Part shown: positions 1 through 12,829 of the stretch, piece after piece
How positions within the stretch are numbered: position 1 is the stretch's first letter
How the letters are laid out: each line of letters begins with the position of its first letter
Source of the DNA: Prosapia bicincta
Taxonomy: Eukaryota; Arthropoda; Insecta; Hemiptera; Cercopidae
NCBI GenBank assembly: GCA_036971475.1
Contig: JBAIZL010000006.1
Span: 91,681,046-91,745,045, forward strand
Length of the DNA: 64,000 nt
Direction of reading: 5' to 3'
Made by a program: the position numbers and the translations under genes
Notes under the pieces: generated by a model
The model's input: the letters and a program-made list of their open reading frames with translations, nothing else
Databases searched by the model: none
What the model was told of the DNA's origin: nothing

Positions 1-1
1 A

Positions 2-19
2 CTATAATAAGTATTATAG
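2..19. other. Dyad II: 8-bp arms, 2-base spacer (exemplar)
   Basis: CTATAATA (2-9), AG (10-11) and TATTATAG (12-19) form a perfect inverted repeat with 8-bp arms. The spacer is variable across the array: AG is the commonest, CG and AC recur, and some copies have a shortened core that lowers the monomer to 170 bp. Several length variants of the satellite fall in this dyad, which would suit slippage or a preferred exchange point. Confidence 0.9.
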
Positions 20-49
20 GAGCTATCGCAATTGTCATATATTTGCTCT

Positions 50-100
50 AAAAAAAATGCATGAATTATAGTTCATGGATTTTGCGATTTCTACAAAAAA
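50..100. other. Paired A-tracts in the monomer (exemplar)
   Basis: A8 at 50-57 and A6 at 95-100 have centres about 44 bases apart, near four helical turns. Both are kept in most copies; the A8 run varies from about 7 to 10, and a common variant has C in its second position (ACAAAAAA). In-phase A-tracts can curve DNA and position nucleosomes. Curvature here is an inference. Confidence 0.6.
54..83. other. Dyad I: 12-bp arms, 6-base loop (exemplar)
   Basis: AAAATGCATGAA (54-65) is separated by TTATAG from TTCATGGATTTT (72-83). The arms pair at 11 of 12 positions; the only mismatch is G59 against G78. The dyad is retained in nearly every monomer, although T66A, A8 length changes and scattered substitutions occur around it. 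Dyads of this kind are common in centromeric satellites that lack a CENP-B box and may extrude as cruciforms or bind a protein. Either role is an inference here. Confidence 0.9.
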
Positions 101-133
101 TGGATTTCTCATTTAAAATGCATTAATAACGTA

Positions 134-150
134 GAATCGACCATAGATTC
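134..150. other. Dyad III: 5-bp arms, 7-base spacer (exemplar)
   Basis: GAATC (134-138) and GATTC (146-150) are inverted repeats around GACCATA. The common A135C variant breaks one arm position, so many copies lack a perfect dyad. With such short arms this could be chance. Confidence 0.55.
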
Positions 151-343
151 GCATTGTGCACTTAGAATTGAACTATAATAAGTATTATAGGAGCTATCGC
201 AATTGTCATATATTTGCTCTAAAAAAAATGCATGAATTATAGTTCATGGATTTTGCGATTTCTACAAAAAATGGATTTCTCATTTAAAATGCATAAATAA
301 CATAGCATCGACCATAGATTCACATTGTGCACTTAGAATTGAA

Positions 344-361
344 CTATAATACGTATTATAG
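344..361. other. Dyad II as a perfect 18-bp palindrome
   Basis: CTATAATACGTATTATAG is fully self-complementary because the spacer is CG instead of AG. It gains a CpG. The form is rare in the first half of the window and recurs in every marker unit of the last 6.5 kb, for example 57583-57600. Confidence 0.92.
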
Positions 362-3300
362 GAGCTATGGCAATTGTCATATATTTGCTCTAGAAAAAAT
401 GCATGAATTATAGTTCATGGATTTTGCGATTTCTACAAAAAATGGATTTCTCATTTAAAATGCATTAATAACGTAGAATCGACCATAGATTCGCATTGTG
501 CACTTAGAATTGAACTATAATAAGTATTATAGAAGCTATCGCAATTGTCATATATTTGCTCTAAAAAAAATGCATGAATTATAGTTCACGGATTTTGCGA
601 TTTCTACAAAAAATGGATTTCTCATTTAAAATGCATAAATAACGTAGCATCGACCATAGATTCGCATTGTGCACTTAGAATTGAACTATAATAAGTATTA
701 TAGGAGCTATGGCAATTGTCATATATTTGCTCTAAAAAAATGCATGAATTATAGTTCATGGATTTTGCGATTCCTACAAAAAATGGATTTCTCATTTTAA
801 ATGCATAAATAACGTAGAATCGACCATAGATTCGCATTGTGCACTTAGAATTGAACTATAATAAGTATTATAGGAGCTATCGCAATTGTCATATATTTGC
901 TCTAAAAAAAAATGCATGAATTATAGTTCATGGATTTTGCGATTTCTACAAAAAATGGATTTCTCATTTGAAATGCATTAATAACGTAGAATCGACCATA
1001 GATTCGCATTGTGCACTTAGAATTGAACTATAATAAGTATTATAGGAGCTATGGCAATTGTCATATATTTGCTCTAAAAAAAATTCATGAATTAAAGTTC
1101 ATGGATTTTGCGATTTCTACAAAAAATGGATTTCTCATTTAAAATGCATTAATAACGTAGAATCGACCATAGATTCGCATTGTGCACTTAGAATTGAACT
1201 ATAATAAGTATTATAGGAGCTATCGCAATTGTCATATATTTGCTCTAAAAAAAATGCATGAATAATAGTTCATGGATTTTGCGATTTCTACAAAAAATGG
1301 ATTTCTCATTTAAAATGCATTAATAACGTAGAATCGACCATAGATTCGCATTGTGCACTTAGAATTGAACTATAATAAGTATTATAGGAGCTATCGCAAT
1401 TGTCATATATTTGCTCTAAAAAAAATGCATGAATTATAGTTCATGGATTTTGCGATTTCTACAAAAAATGGATTTCTCATTTAAAATGCATTAATAACGT
1501 AGAATCGACCATAGATTCGCATTGTGCACTTAGAATTGATCTATAATAAGTATTATAGGAGCTATCGCAATTGTCATATATTTGTTCTAAAAAAAATGCA
1601 TGAATTATAGTTCATGGATTTTGCGATTTCTACAAAAAATGGATTTCTCATTTAAAATGCATTAATAACGTAGAATCGACCATAGATTCGCATTGTGCAC
1701 TTAGAATTGAACTATAATAAGTATTATAGGAGCTACGGCAATTGTCATATATTTGCTCTAAAAAAAATGCATGAAATATAGTTAATGGATTTTGCGATTT
1801 CTACAAAAAATGGATTTCTCATTTAAAATGCATTAATAACGTAGAATCGACAATAGATTCGCATTGTGCACTTAGAATTGAACTATAATAAGTATTATAG
1901 GAGCTATGGCAATTGTCATATATTTGCTCTAAAAAAAATGCATGAATTATAGTTCATGGATTTTGCGATTTCTACAAAAAATGGATTTCTCATTTAAAAT
2001 GCATTAATAACGTAGAATCGACCATAGATTCGCATTGTGCACTTAGAATTGAACTATAATAAGTATTATAGGAGCTATCGCAATTGTCATATATTTGCTC
2101 TAAAAAAAATGCATGAATTATAGTTCATGGATTTTGCGATTTCTACAAAAAATGGATTTCTCATTTAAAATGCATTAATAACGTAGAATCGACCATAGAT
2201 TCGCATTGTGCACTTAGAATTGAACTATAATAAGTATTATAGGAGCTATCGCAATTGTCATATATTTGCTCTAAAAAAAATGCATGAATTATAGTTCATG
2301 GATTTTGCGATTTCTACAAAAAATGGATTTCTCATTTAAAATGCATAAATAACGTAGCATCGACCATAGATTCGCACTGTGCACTTAGAATTGAACTATA
2401 ATAAGTATTATAGGAGCTATGGCAATTGTCATATATTTGCTCTAAAAAAAATGCATGAATTATAGTTCATGGATTTTGCGATTTCTACAAAAAATGGATT
2501 TCTCATTTAAAATGCATTAATAACGTAGAATCGACCATAGATTCGCATTGTGCACTTAGAATTGAACTATAATAAGTATTATAGGAGCTATGGCAATTGT
2601 CATATATTTGCTCTAAAAAAAATGCATGAATTATAGTTCATGGATTTTGCGATTTCTACAAAAAATGGATTTTTCATTTAAAATGCATAAATAACGTAGC
2701 ATCGACCATAGATTCGCATTGTGCACTTAGAATTGAACTATAATAAGTATTATAAGAGCTATGGCAATTGTCATATATTTGCTCTAAAAAAAATGCATGA
2801 ATTATAATTCATTTATTTTGCGATTTCTACAAAAAATGGATTTCTCATTTAAAATGCATTAATAACGTAGAATCGACCATAGATTCGCATTGTGCACTTA
2901 GAATTGAACTATAATAAGTATTATAGGAGCTATCGCAATTGTCATATATTTGCTCTAAAAAAAATGCATGAATTATAGTTCATGGATTTTGCGATTTCTA
3001 CAAAAAATGGATTTCTCATTTAAAATGCATTAATAACGTAGAATCGACCATAGATTCGCATTGTGCACTTAGAATTGAACTATAATAAGTATTATAGGAG
3101 CTATCGCAATTGTCATATATTTGCTCTAAAAAAAATGCATGAATTATAGTTCATGGATTTTGCGATTTCTACAAAAAATGGATTTCTCATTTAAAATGCA
3201 TAAATAACATAGCATCGACCATAGATTCACATTGTGCACTTAGAATTGAACAATAATAAGTATTATAGGAGCTATGGCAATTGTCATATATTTGCTCTAA

Positions 3301-3593
3301 AAAAAATGCATGAATTATAGTTCATGGATTTTGCGATTTCTACAAAAAATGGATTTCTCATTTAAAATGCATTAATAACGTAGAATCGACCATAGATTCG
3401 CATTGTGCACTTAGAATTGAACTATAATAAGTATTATAGGAGCTATGGCAATTGGCATATATTTGCTCTAAAAAAAATGCATGAAATATAGTTCATGGAT
3501 TTTGCGATTTCTACAAAAAATGGATTTCTCATTTAAAATGCATTAATAACGTAGAATCGACCATAGATTCGCATTGTGCACTTAGAATTGAAC

Positions 3594-4277
3594 TATAATA
3601 AGTATTATAGGAGCTATGGCAATTGTTATATATTTGCTCTAAAAAAAATGCATGAATTATTGTTCATGGATTTAGCGATTTCTACAAAAAATGGATTTCT
3701 CATTTAAAATGCATTAATAACGCAGAATCGACCGTAGATTAGCATTGGGCACTTAGAATTGAACTATAATAAGTATTATAGGAGCTATGGCAATTGTCAT
3801 ATATTTGCTCTAAAAAAAATGCAAGCATTATAGTTCATGGATTTTGCGATTTCTACAAAAAATGGATTTCTCATTTAAAATGCATTAATAACGTAGAATC
3901 GACCATAGATTCGCATTGTGCACTTAGAATTGAACTATAATAAGTATTATAGGAGCTATGGCAATTGTCATATATTTGCTCTAAAAAAAATGCATGAATT
4001 ATTGTTCATGGATTTAGCGATTTCTACAAAAAATGGATTTCTCATTTAAAATGCATTAATAACGCAGAATCGACCGTAGATTCGCATTGTGCACTTAGAA
4101 TTGAACTATAATAAGTAATATAGGAGCTATGGCAATTGTCATATATTTGCTCTAAAAAAAATGCAAGAATTATAGTTCATGGATTTTGCGATTTCTACAA
4201 AAAATGGATTTCTCATTTAAAATGCATTAATAACGTAGAATCGACCATAGATTCGCATTGTGCACTTAGAATTGAAC
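3594..4277. repeat. Local 342-bp dimer duplication
   Basis: Two monomers share the rare changes TTGTTCATGG, TTTAGCG, CGCAGAATCG and CCGTAGATT. The first marker lies at 3661 and 4003, exactly 342 bases apart. Between them is a monomer with GCAAGC or GCAAGA in place of GCATGA. The pattern shows a recent tandem duplication of a two-monomer unit. Confidence 0.85.
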
Positions 4278-7200
4278 TATAATAAGTATTATAGGAGCTA
4301 TGGCAATTGTCATATATTTGCTCTAAAAAAAATGCATGAATTATAGTTCATGGATTTTGCGATTTCAATAAAAAATGGATTTCTCATTTAAAATGCATTA
4401 ATAACGTAGAATCGACCATACATTCGCATTGTGCACTTAGAATTGAACTATAATAAGTATTATAGGAGCTATCGCAATTGTCATATATTTGCTCTACAAA
4501 AAATGCATGAATTATAGTTCATGGATTTTGCGATTTCTACAAAAAATGGATTTCTCATTTAAAATGCATTTAAAAACGTAGAATCGACCATAGATTCGCA
4601 TTGTGCACTTAGAATTGAACTATAATAAGTATTATAGGAGCTATCGCAATTGTCATATATTTGCTCTAAAAAAAATGCATGAATTATAGTTCATGGATTT
4701 TGCGATTTCTACAAAAAATGGATTTCGCATTTAAAATGCATTAATAACGTAGAATAGACCATAGATTCGCATTGTGAACTTAGAATTGAACTATAATAAG
4801 TATTATAGGAGCTATGGCAATTGTCATATATTTGCGCTAAAAAAAATGCATGAATTATAGTTCATGGATTTTGCGATTTCTACAAAAAATGGATTTCTCA
4901 TTTAAAACGCATAAATAACGTAGAATCGACCATAGATTCGCATTGTGCACTTATAATTGAACTATAATAAGTATTAGGGAGCTATGGCAAATTGTCATAT
5001 ATTTGCTCTAAAAAAAATGCATGAATTATAGTTCATGGATTTTGCGATTTCTACAAAAAATGGATTTCTCATTTAAAATGCATTAATAACGTAGAATCGA
5101 CCATAGATTCGCATTGTGCACTTAGAATTGAACTATAATAAGTATTATAGGAGCTATCGCAATTGTCATATATTTGCTCTAAAAAAAATGCATGAATTAT
5201 AGTTCATGGATTTTGCGATTTCTACAAAAAATGGATTTCTCATTTAAAATGCATTAATAACGTAGAATCGACCATAGATTCGCATTGTGCACTTAGAATT
5301 GAACTATAATAAGTATTATAGGAGCTATCGCATTTGTCATATATTTGCTCTAAAAAAAATGCATGAATTATAGTTCATGGATTTTGCGATTTCTACAAAA
5401 AATGGATTTCTCATTTAAAATGCATAAATAACATAGCATCGACCATAGATTCACATTGTGCACTTAGAATTGAACTATAATAAGTATTATAGGAGCTATG
5501 GCAATTGTCATATATTTGCTCTAAAAAAAATGCATGAATTATAGTTCATGGATTTTGCGATTTCTACAAAAAATGGATTTCTCATTTAAAATGCATTAAT
5601 AACGTAGAATCGACCATAGATTCTCATTGTGCACTTAGAATTGAACTATAATAAGTATTATAGGAGCTATGGCAATTGTCATATATTTGCTCTAAAAAAA
5701 ATGCATGAAATATAGTTCATGGATTTTGCGATTTCTACAAAAAATGGATTTCTCATTTAAAATGCATAAATAACGTAGCATCGACCATAGATTCGCATTG
5801 TGCACTTAGAATTGAACTATAATAAGTATTATAGGAGCTATGGCAATTGTCATATATTTGCTCTAAAAAAAATGCATGAATTATAATTCATTTATTTTGC
5901 GATTTCTACAAAAAATGGATTTCTCATTTAAAATGCATAAATAACGCAGAATCGACTATAGATTCGCATTGTGCACTTAGAATTGAACTATAATAAGTAT
6001 TATAGGAGCTATGGCAATTGTCATATATTTGCTCTAAAAAAAATGCAAGAATTATAGTTCATGGATTTTGCGATTTCTACAAAAAATGGATTTCTCATTT
6101 AAAATGCATTAATAACGTAGAATCGACCATAGATTCGCATTGTGCACTTAGAATTGAACTGTAATAATTATTATAGGAGCTATGGCAATTGTCATATATT
6201 TGCTCTAAAAAAAATGCATGAAATATAGTTCATGGATTTTGCGATTTCTACAAAAAATGGATTTCTCATTTAAAATGCATTAATAACGTAGAATCGACCA
6301 TAGATTCGCATTGTGCACTTAGAATTGAACTATAATAAGTATTATAGGAGCTATCGCAATTGTCATATATTTGCTCTAAAAAAAATGCATGAATTATAGT
6401 TCATGGATTTTGCGGTTTCTACAAAAAATGGATTTCTCATTTAAAATGCATTAATAACGTAGAATCGACCATAGATTCGCATTGTGCACTTAGAATTGAA
6501 CTATAATAAGTATTATAGGAGCTATCGCAATTGTCATATATTTGCTCTACAAAAAATGCATGAATTATAGTTCATGGATTTTGCGATTTCTACAAAAAAT
6601 GGATTTCTCATTTAAAATGCATTAATAACGTAGAATCGACCATAGATTCGCATTGTGCACTTAGAATTGAACTATAATAAGTAATATAGGAGCTATCGCA
6701 ATTGTCATATATTTGCTCTAAAAAAAATGCATGAATTATAGTTCATGGATTTTGCGATTTCTACAAAAAATTGATTTCTCATTTAAAATGCATAAATAAC
6801 GTAGAATCGACCATAGATTCGCATTGTGCACTTATAATTGAACTATAATAAGTATTATAGGAGCTATCGCAATTATCATATATTTGCTCTAAAAAAAATG
6901 CATGAATTATAGTTCATGGATTTTGCGATTTCTACAAAAAATGGATTTCTCATTTGAAATGCATTAATAACGTAGAATCGACCATAGATTCGCATTGTGC
7001 ACTTGGAATTGAACTATAATAAGTATTATAGGAGCTATGGCAATTGTCATATATTTGCTCTAAAAAAAATGCATGAATTATAGTTCATGGATTTTGCGAT
7101 TTCTACAAAAAATGGATTTCTCATTTAAAATGCATTTAAAAACGTAGAATCGACCATAGATTCGCATTGTGCACTTAGAATTGAACTATAATAAGTATTA

Positions 7201-8549
7201 TAGGAGCTATGGCAATTGTCATATATTTGCTCTAAAAAAAATGCATGAATTATAGTTCATGGATTTTGCGATTTCTACAAAAAATGGATTTCTCATTTAA
7301 AACGCATAAATAACGTAGAATCGACCATAGATTCGCATTGTGCACTTAGAATTTAACTATAATAAGTATTACGGAGCTATGGCAAATTGTCATATATTTG
7401 CTCTAAAAAAAATGCATGAATTATAGTTCATGGATTTTGCGATTTCTACAAAAAATGGATTTCTCATTTAAAATGCATTAATAACGTAGAATCGACCATA
7501 GATTCGCATTGTGCACTTAGAATTGATCTATAATAATTATTATAATAGCTATAGCAATTGTCATATATTTGCTCTAAAAAAAATGCATGAATTATAGTTC
7601 ATGGATTTTGCGATTTCTACAAAAAATGGATTTCTCATTTAAAATGCATTAATAACGTAGAATCGACCATAGATTCGCATTGTGCACTTAGAATTGATCT
7701 ATAATAAGTATTATAGGAGCTATGGCAATTGTCATATATTTGCTCTAAAAAAAATGCATGAATTATAGTTCATGGATTTTGCGATTTCTACAAAAAATGG
7801 ATTTCTCATTTAAAAAGCATTAATAACGTAGAATCGACCATAGATTTGCATTGTGCACTTAGAATTGAACTATAATAAGTATTATAGGAGCTATCGTAAA
7901 TGTCATATATTTGCTCTAAAAAAAATGCATGAATTATAGTTCATGGATTTTGCGATTTCTACAAAAAATGGATTTTTAATTTAAAATGCATTAATAACGT
8001 AGAATCGGCCATAGATTCGCACTGTGCACTTAGAATTGATCTATAATAAGTATTATAGGAGCTATGGCAATTGTCATATATTTGCTCTAAAAAAATGCAT
8101 GAATTATAGTTCATGGATTTTGCGATTTCTACAAAAAATGGATTTCTCATTTAAAATGCATTAATAACGTAGAATCGACCATAGATTCGCATTGTGCACT
8201 TAGAATTGAACTATAATAAGTATTATAGGAGCTATGGCAATTGTCATATATTTGCTCTAAAAAAAATGCATGAATTATAGTTCATGGATTTTGCGATTTG
8301 TACAAAAAATGGATTTCTCATTTAAAATGCATTAATAACGTAGAATCGACCATAGATTCGCATTGTGCACTTAGAATTGAACTATAATAGGTATTATAGG
8401 AGCTATGGCAATTGTCATATATTTGCTCTAAAAAAAATGCATGAATTATAGTTCATGGATTTTGCGATTTCTACAAAAAATGGATTTCTCATTTAAAATG
8501 CATTAATAACGTAGAATCGACCATAGATTCGCATTGTGCACTTAGAATT

Positions 8550-9910
8550 GAACTATAATAAGTATTATAGGAGCTATGGCAATTGTCATATATTTGCTCT
8601 AAAAAAAATGCATGAATTATTGTTCATGGATTTTGCGATTTCTACAAAAAATGGATTTCTCATTTAAAATGCATTAATAACGCAGAATCGACCGTAGATT
8701 CGCATTGTGCACTTAGAATTGAACTATAATAAGTATTATAGGAGCTATGGCAATTGTCATATATTTGCTCTAAAAAAAATGCAAGAATTATAGTTCATGG
8801 ATTTTGCGATTTCTACAAAAAATGGATTTCTCATTTAAAATGCATTAATAACGTAGAATCGACCATAGATTCGCATTGTGCACTTAGAATTGAACTATAA
8901 TAAGTATTATAGGAGCTATGGCAATTGTCATATATTTGCTCTAAAAAAAATGCATGAATTATAGTTCATGGATTTTGCGGTTTCTACAAAAAATGGATTT
9001 CTCATTTAAAATGCATTAATAACGTAGAATCAACCATAGATTCGCATTGTGCACTTAGAATTGAACTATAATAAGTATTATAGGAGCTATCGCAATTGTC
9101 ATATATTTGCTCTAAAAAAAATGCATGAATTATAGTTCATAGATTTTGCGATTTCTACAAAAAATGGATTTCTCATTTAAAATGCATTAATAACGTAGAA
9201 TCGACCATAGATTCGCATTGTGCACTTAGAATTGAACTATAATAAGTATTATAGGAGCTATGGCAATTGTCATATATTTGCTCTAAAAAAAATGCATGAA
9301 TTATAGTTCATGGATTTTGCGATTTCAACAAAAAATGGATTTCTCATTTAAAATGCATTAATAACGTAGAATTGACCATAGATTCGCATTGTGCACTTAG
9401 AATTGAACTATAATAAGTATTATAGGAGCTATCGCAATTGTCATATATTTGCTCTACAAAAAATGCATGAATTATAGTTCATGGATTTTGCGATTTCTAC
9501 AAAAAATGGATTTCTCATTTAAAATGCATAAATTACGTAGAATCGACCATAGATTCGCATTGTGCACTTAGAATTGAACTATAATAAGTATTATAGGAGC
9601 TATCGCAATTGTCATATATTTGCTCTAAAAAAAATGCATGAATTATAGTTCATGGATTTTGCGATTTCTACAAAAAATGGATTTCTCATTTAAAATGCAT
9701 TAATAACGTAGAATAGACCATAGATTCGCATTGTGCACTTAGAATTGAACTATAATAAGTATTATAGGAGCTATGGCAATTGTCATATATTTGCTCTAAA
9801 AAAAATGCATGAATTATAGTTCATGGATTTTGCGATTTCTACAAAAAATGGATTTCTCATTTAAAATGCATTATTAACGTAGAATCGACCATAGATTCGC
9901 ATTGTGCACT
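8550..9910. repeat. Repeat of the 3.6-4.9 kb segment, expanded by two monomers
   Basis: The variant order seen at 3.9-4.9 kb returns here: TTGTTCATGG with CGCAG/CCGTAG (8621), GCAAGAATT, GATTTCAA (9321, compare 4361), CTCTACAAAA and GAATAGACC (9711, compare 4752). The last pair is offset 4,959 bases, exactly 29 monomers, while the first pair is offset 4,618, about 27 monomers. The copy therefore carries two additional monomers. Sequence similarity outside the markers is not discriminating because all monomers are alike. Confidence 0.7.
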
Positions 9911-12829
9911 TAGAATTGAACTATAATAAGTATTATAGGAGCTATCGCAATTGTCATATATTTGCTCTAAAAAAAATGCATGAATTATAGTTCATGGATT
10001 TTGCGATTTCTACAAAAAATGGATTTCTCATTTAAAATGCATAAATAACGTAGCATCGACCATAGATTCGCACTGTGCACTTAGAATTGAACTATAATAA
10101 GTATTATAGGAGCTATGGCAATTGTCATATATTTGCTCTAAAAAAAATGCATGAAATATAGTTCATGGATTTTGCGATTTCTACAAAAAATGGATTTCTC
10201 ATTTAAAATGCATAAATAACGTAGCATCGACCATAGATTCGCATTGTGCACTTAGAATTGAACTATAATAAAAATTATATGAGCTATGGCAATTGTCATA
10301 TATTTGCTCTAAAAAAAATGCATGAATTATAGTTCATGGATTGTGCGATGTCTACAAAAAATGGATTTCTCATTTAAAATGCATTAATAACGTAGAATCG
10401 ACCATAGATTCGCATTGTGCACTTAGAATTGAACTATAATAAGTATTATAGGAGCTATGGCAATTGTCATATATTTGCTCTAAAAAAAATGCATGAATTA
10501 TAGTTCATGGATTTTGCGATTTCTACAAAAAATGGATTTCTCATTTAAAATGCATTAATAACGTAGAATCGACCATAGATTCGCATTGTGCACTTAGAAT
10601 TGAACTATAATAAGTATTATAGGAGCTATGGCAATTGTCATATATTTGCTCTAAAAAAAATGCATGAAATATAGTTCATGGATTTTGCGATTTCTACAAA
10701 AAATGGATTTCTCATTTAAAATGCATTAATAACGTAGAATCGACCATAGATTCGCATTGTGCACTTAGAGTTGAACTATAATAAGTATTATAGGAGCTAT
10801 CGCAATTGTCATATATTTGCTCTAAACAAATGCATGAATTATAGTTCATGGATTTGCGATTTCTACAAAAAATGGATTTCTCATTTAAAATGCATTAATA
10901 ACGTAGAATCGACCATAGATTCGCATTGTGCACTTAGAATTGAACTATAATAAGTATTATAGGAGCTATGGCAATTGTCATATATTTGCTCTAAAAAAAA
11001 TGCATGAAATATAGTTCATGGATTTTGCGATTTCTACAAAAAATGGATTTCTCATTTAAAATGCATTAATAACGTAGAATCGACCATAGATTCGCATTGT
11101 GCACTTAAAATTGAACTATAATAAGTATTATAGGAGCTATGGCAATTGTCATATATTTGCTCTGAAAAAAATGCATGAATTATAGTTCATGGATTTTGCG
11201 ATTTCTACAAAAATTTGATTTCTCATTTAAAATGCATTAATAACGTAGAATCGACCATAGATTCGCATTGTGCACTTAGAATTGAACTATAATAAGTATT
11301 ATAGGAGCTATGGCAATTGTCATATATTTGCTCTAAAAAAAATGCATGAAATATAGTTCATGGATTTTGCGATTTCTACAAAAAATGGATTTCTCATTTA
11401 AAATGCATTAATAACGTAGAATCGACCATAGATTCGCATTGTGCACTTAGAATTGAACTATAATAAGTATTATAGGAGCTATCGCAATTGTCATATATTT
11501 GCTCTAAAAAAATGCATGAATTATAGTTCATGGATTTTGCGATTTCTACAAAAAATGGATTTCTCATTTAAAATGCATTAATAACGTAGAATCGACCATA
11601 GATTCGCATTGTGCACTTAGAATTGAACTATATTAAGTATTATAGGAGCTATCGCAATTGTCATATATTTGCTCTAAAAAAAATGCATGAATTATAGTTC
11701 ATGGATTTGCGATTTCTACAAAAAATGGATTTCTCATTTAAAATGCATTAATAACGTAGAATCGACCATAGATTCGCATTGTGCACTTAGAATTGAACTA
11801 TAATAAGTATTATAGGAGCTATGGCAATTGTCATATATTTGCTCTAAAAAAAATGCATGAAATATAGTTCATGGATTTTGCGATTTCTACAAAAAATGGA
11901 TTTCTCATTTAAAATGCATTAATAACGTAGAATCGACCATAGATTCGCATTGTGCACTTAGAATTGAACTATAATAAGTATTATAGGAGCTATGGCAATT
12001 GTCATATATTTGCTCTAAAAAAAATGCATGAAATATAGTTCATGGATTTTGCGATTTCTACAAAAAATGGATTTCTCATTTAAAATGCATTAATAACGTA
12101 GAATCGACCATAGATTCGCATTGTGCACTTAGAATTGAACTATAATAAGTATTATAGGAGCTATGGCAATTGTCATATATTTGCTCTAAAAAAAATGCAT
12201 GAAATATAGTTCATGGATTTTGCGATTTCTACAAAAAATGGATTTCTCATTTAAAATGCATTAATAACGTAGAATCGACCATAGATTCGCATTGTGCACT
12301 TAGAATTGAACTATAATAACTATTATAGGAGCTATGGCAATTGTCATATATTTGCTCTACAAAAAATGCATGAATTATAGTTCATGGATTTTGCGATTTC
12401 TACAAAAAATGGATTTCTCATTTAAAATGCATTAATAACGTAGAATCGAACATAGATTCGCATTGTGCACTTAGAATTGAACTATATTAAGTATTATAGG
12501 AGCTATCGCAATTGTCATATATTTGCTCTAAAAAAAATGCATGAATTATAGTTCATGGATTTGCGATTTCTACAAAAAATGGATTTCTCATTTAAAATGC
12601 ATTAATAACGTAGAATCGACCATAGATTCGCATTGTGTACTTAGAATTGAACTATAATAAGTATTATAGGAGCTATGGCAATTGTCATATATTTGCTCTA
12701 AAAAAAATGCATGAAATATAGTTCGTGGATTTTGCGAATTCTACAAAAAATGGATTTCTCATTTAAAATGCATTAATAACGTAGAATCGACCATAGATTC
12801 GCATTGTGCACTTAGAATTGAACTATAAT

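Larger units (their letters stand above)
1..171 (+). repeat. Reference monomer (phase 1-171)
   Basis: This copy is close to the consensus and sets the phase used in the other entries. Landmarks are: palindromic core at 2-19; variable base at 27 (C or G, giving a TCGC or TGGC motif); A8 at 50-57; ATGCAT at 57-62 and again at 118-123; long dyad at 54-83; A6 at 95-100; T/A polymorphism at 124; A/C polymorphism at 135; short dyad at 134-150; and GTGCAC at 156-161. Other recurrent variants are T66A, G170A and A1T. The consensus has 23 C, 26 G and five CpGs (27, 85, 130, 138, 150). The nine-base word AAAATGCAT occurs twice, 61 bases apart, and ATGGATTT twice, 25 bases apart, which hints at an older internal duplication. 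Confidence 0.97.
1..12690. repeat. Mixed-monomer block with weak HOR structure
   Basis: About 74 monomers in which the C27/G27, T124A+A135C and T66A variants are interleaved without one dominant period. A rare haplotype, with CpG-to-CpA changes at both phase 130 and phase 150, recurs near 291, 3199 and 5422; the spacings are 2,908 and 2,223 bases, or 17 monomers plus one base and exactly 13 monomers. This suggests a remnant of older higher-order structure. Length variants include a shortened dyad II core near 4970 and 7370, each followed by an extra A in the CAAATTGTC motif. No gene or foreign insertion is visible. Confidence 0.85.

Noticed and set aside
2..19. Promoter -10 or TATA box from TATAAT within CTATAATA
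   Set aside because: The match is part of a symmetric palindrome in every copy, and there is no gene to drive. Low-level satellite transcription cannot be judged from sequence.
54..83. Rho-independent terminator or tRNA-like hairpin
   Set aside because: The stem is AT-rich, occurs in every monomer and is flanked by no transcription unit. It is better described as a satellite dyad.
1..171. Primate-type alpha satellite, because of the 171-bp unit
   Set aside because: Length matches only. I found no CENP-B box (no TTCG followed by the CGGG half) and no recognisable alpha-satellite sequence; the G+C of about 29% is also lower than I would expect.
1..171. Hammerhead ribozyme, as found in some insect and schistosome satellites
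   Set aside because: The CTGATGA core is absent from the consensus on both strands.
622..837. Open reading frame of 71 codons on the minus strand
   Set aside because: It is a stretch of satellite monomer read in one frame. Related short frames (7959-8150, 10759-10950, 57690-57914) fall on the same repeat, each open only because a private indel or substitution removes a stop. No ribosome-binding context, family or conserved coding signal is seen.
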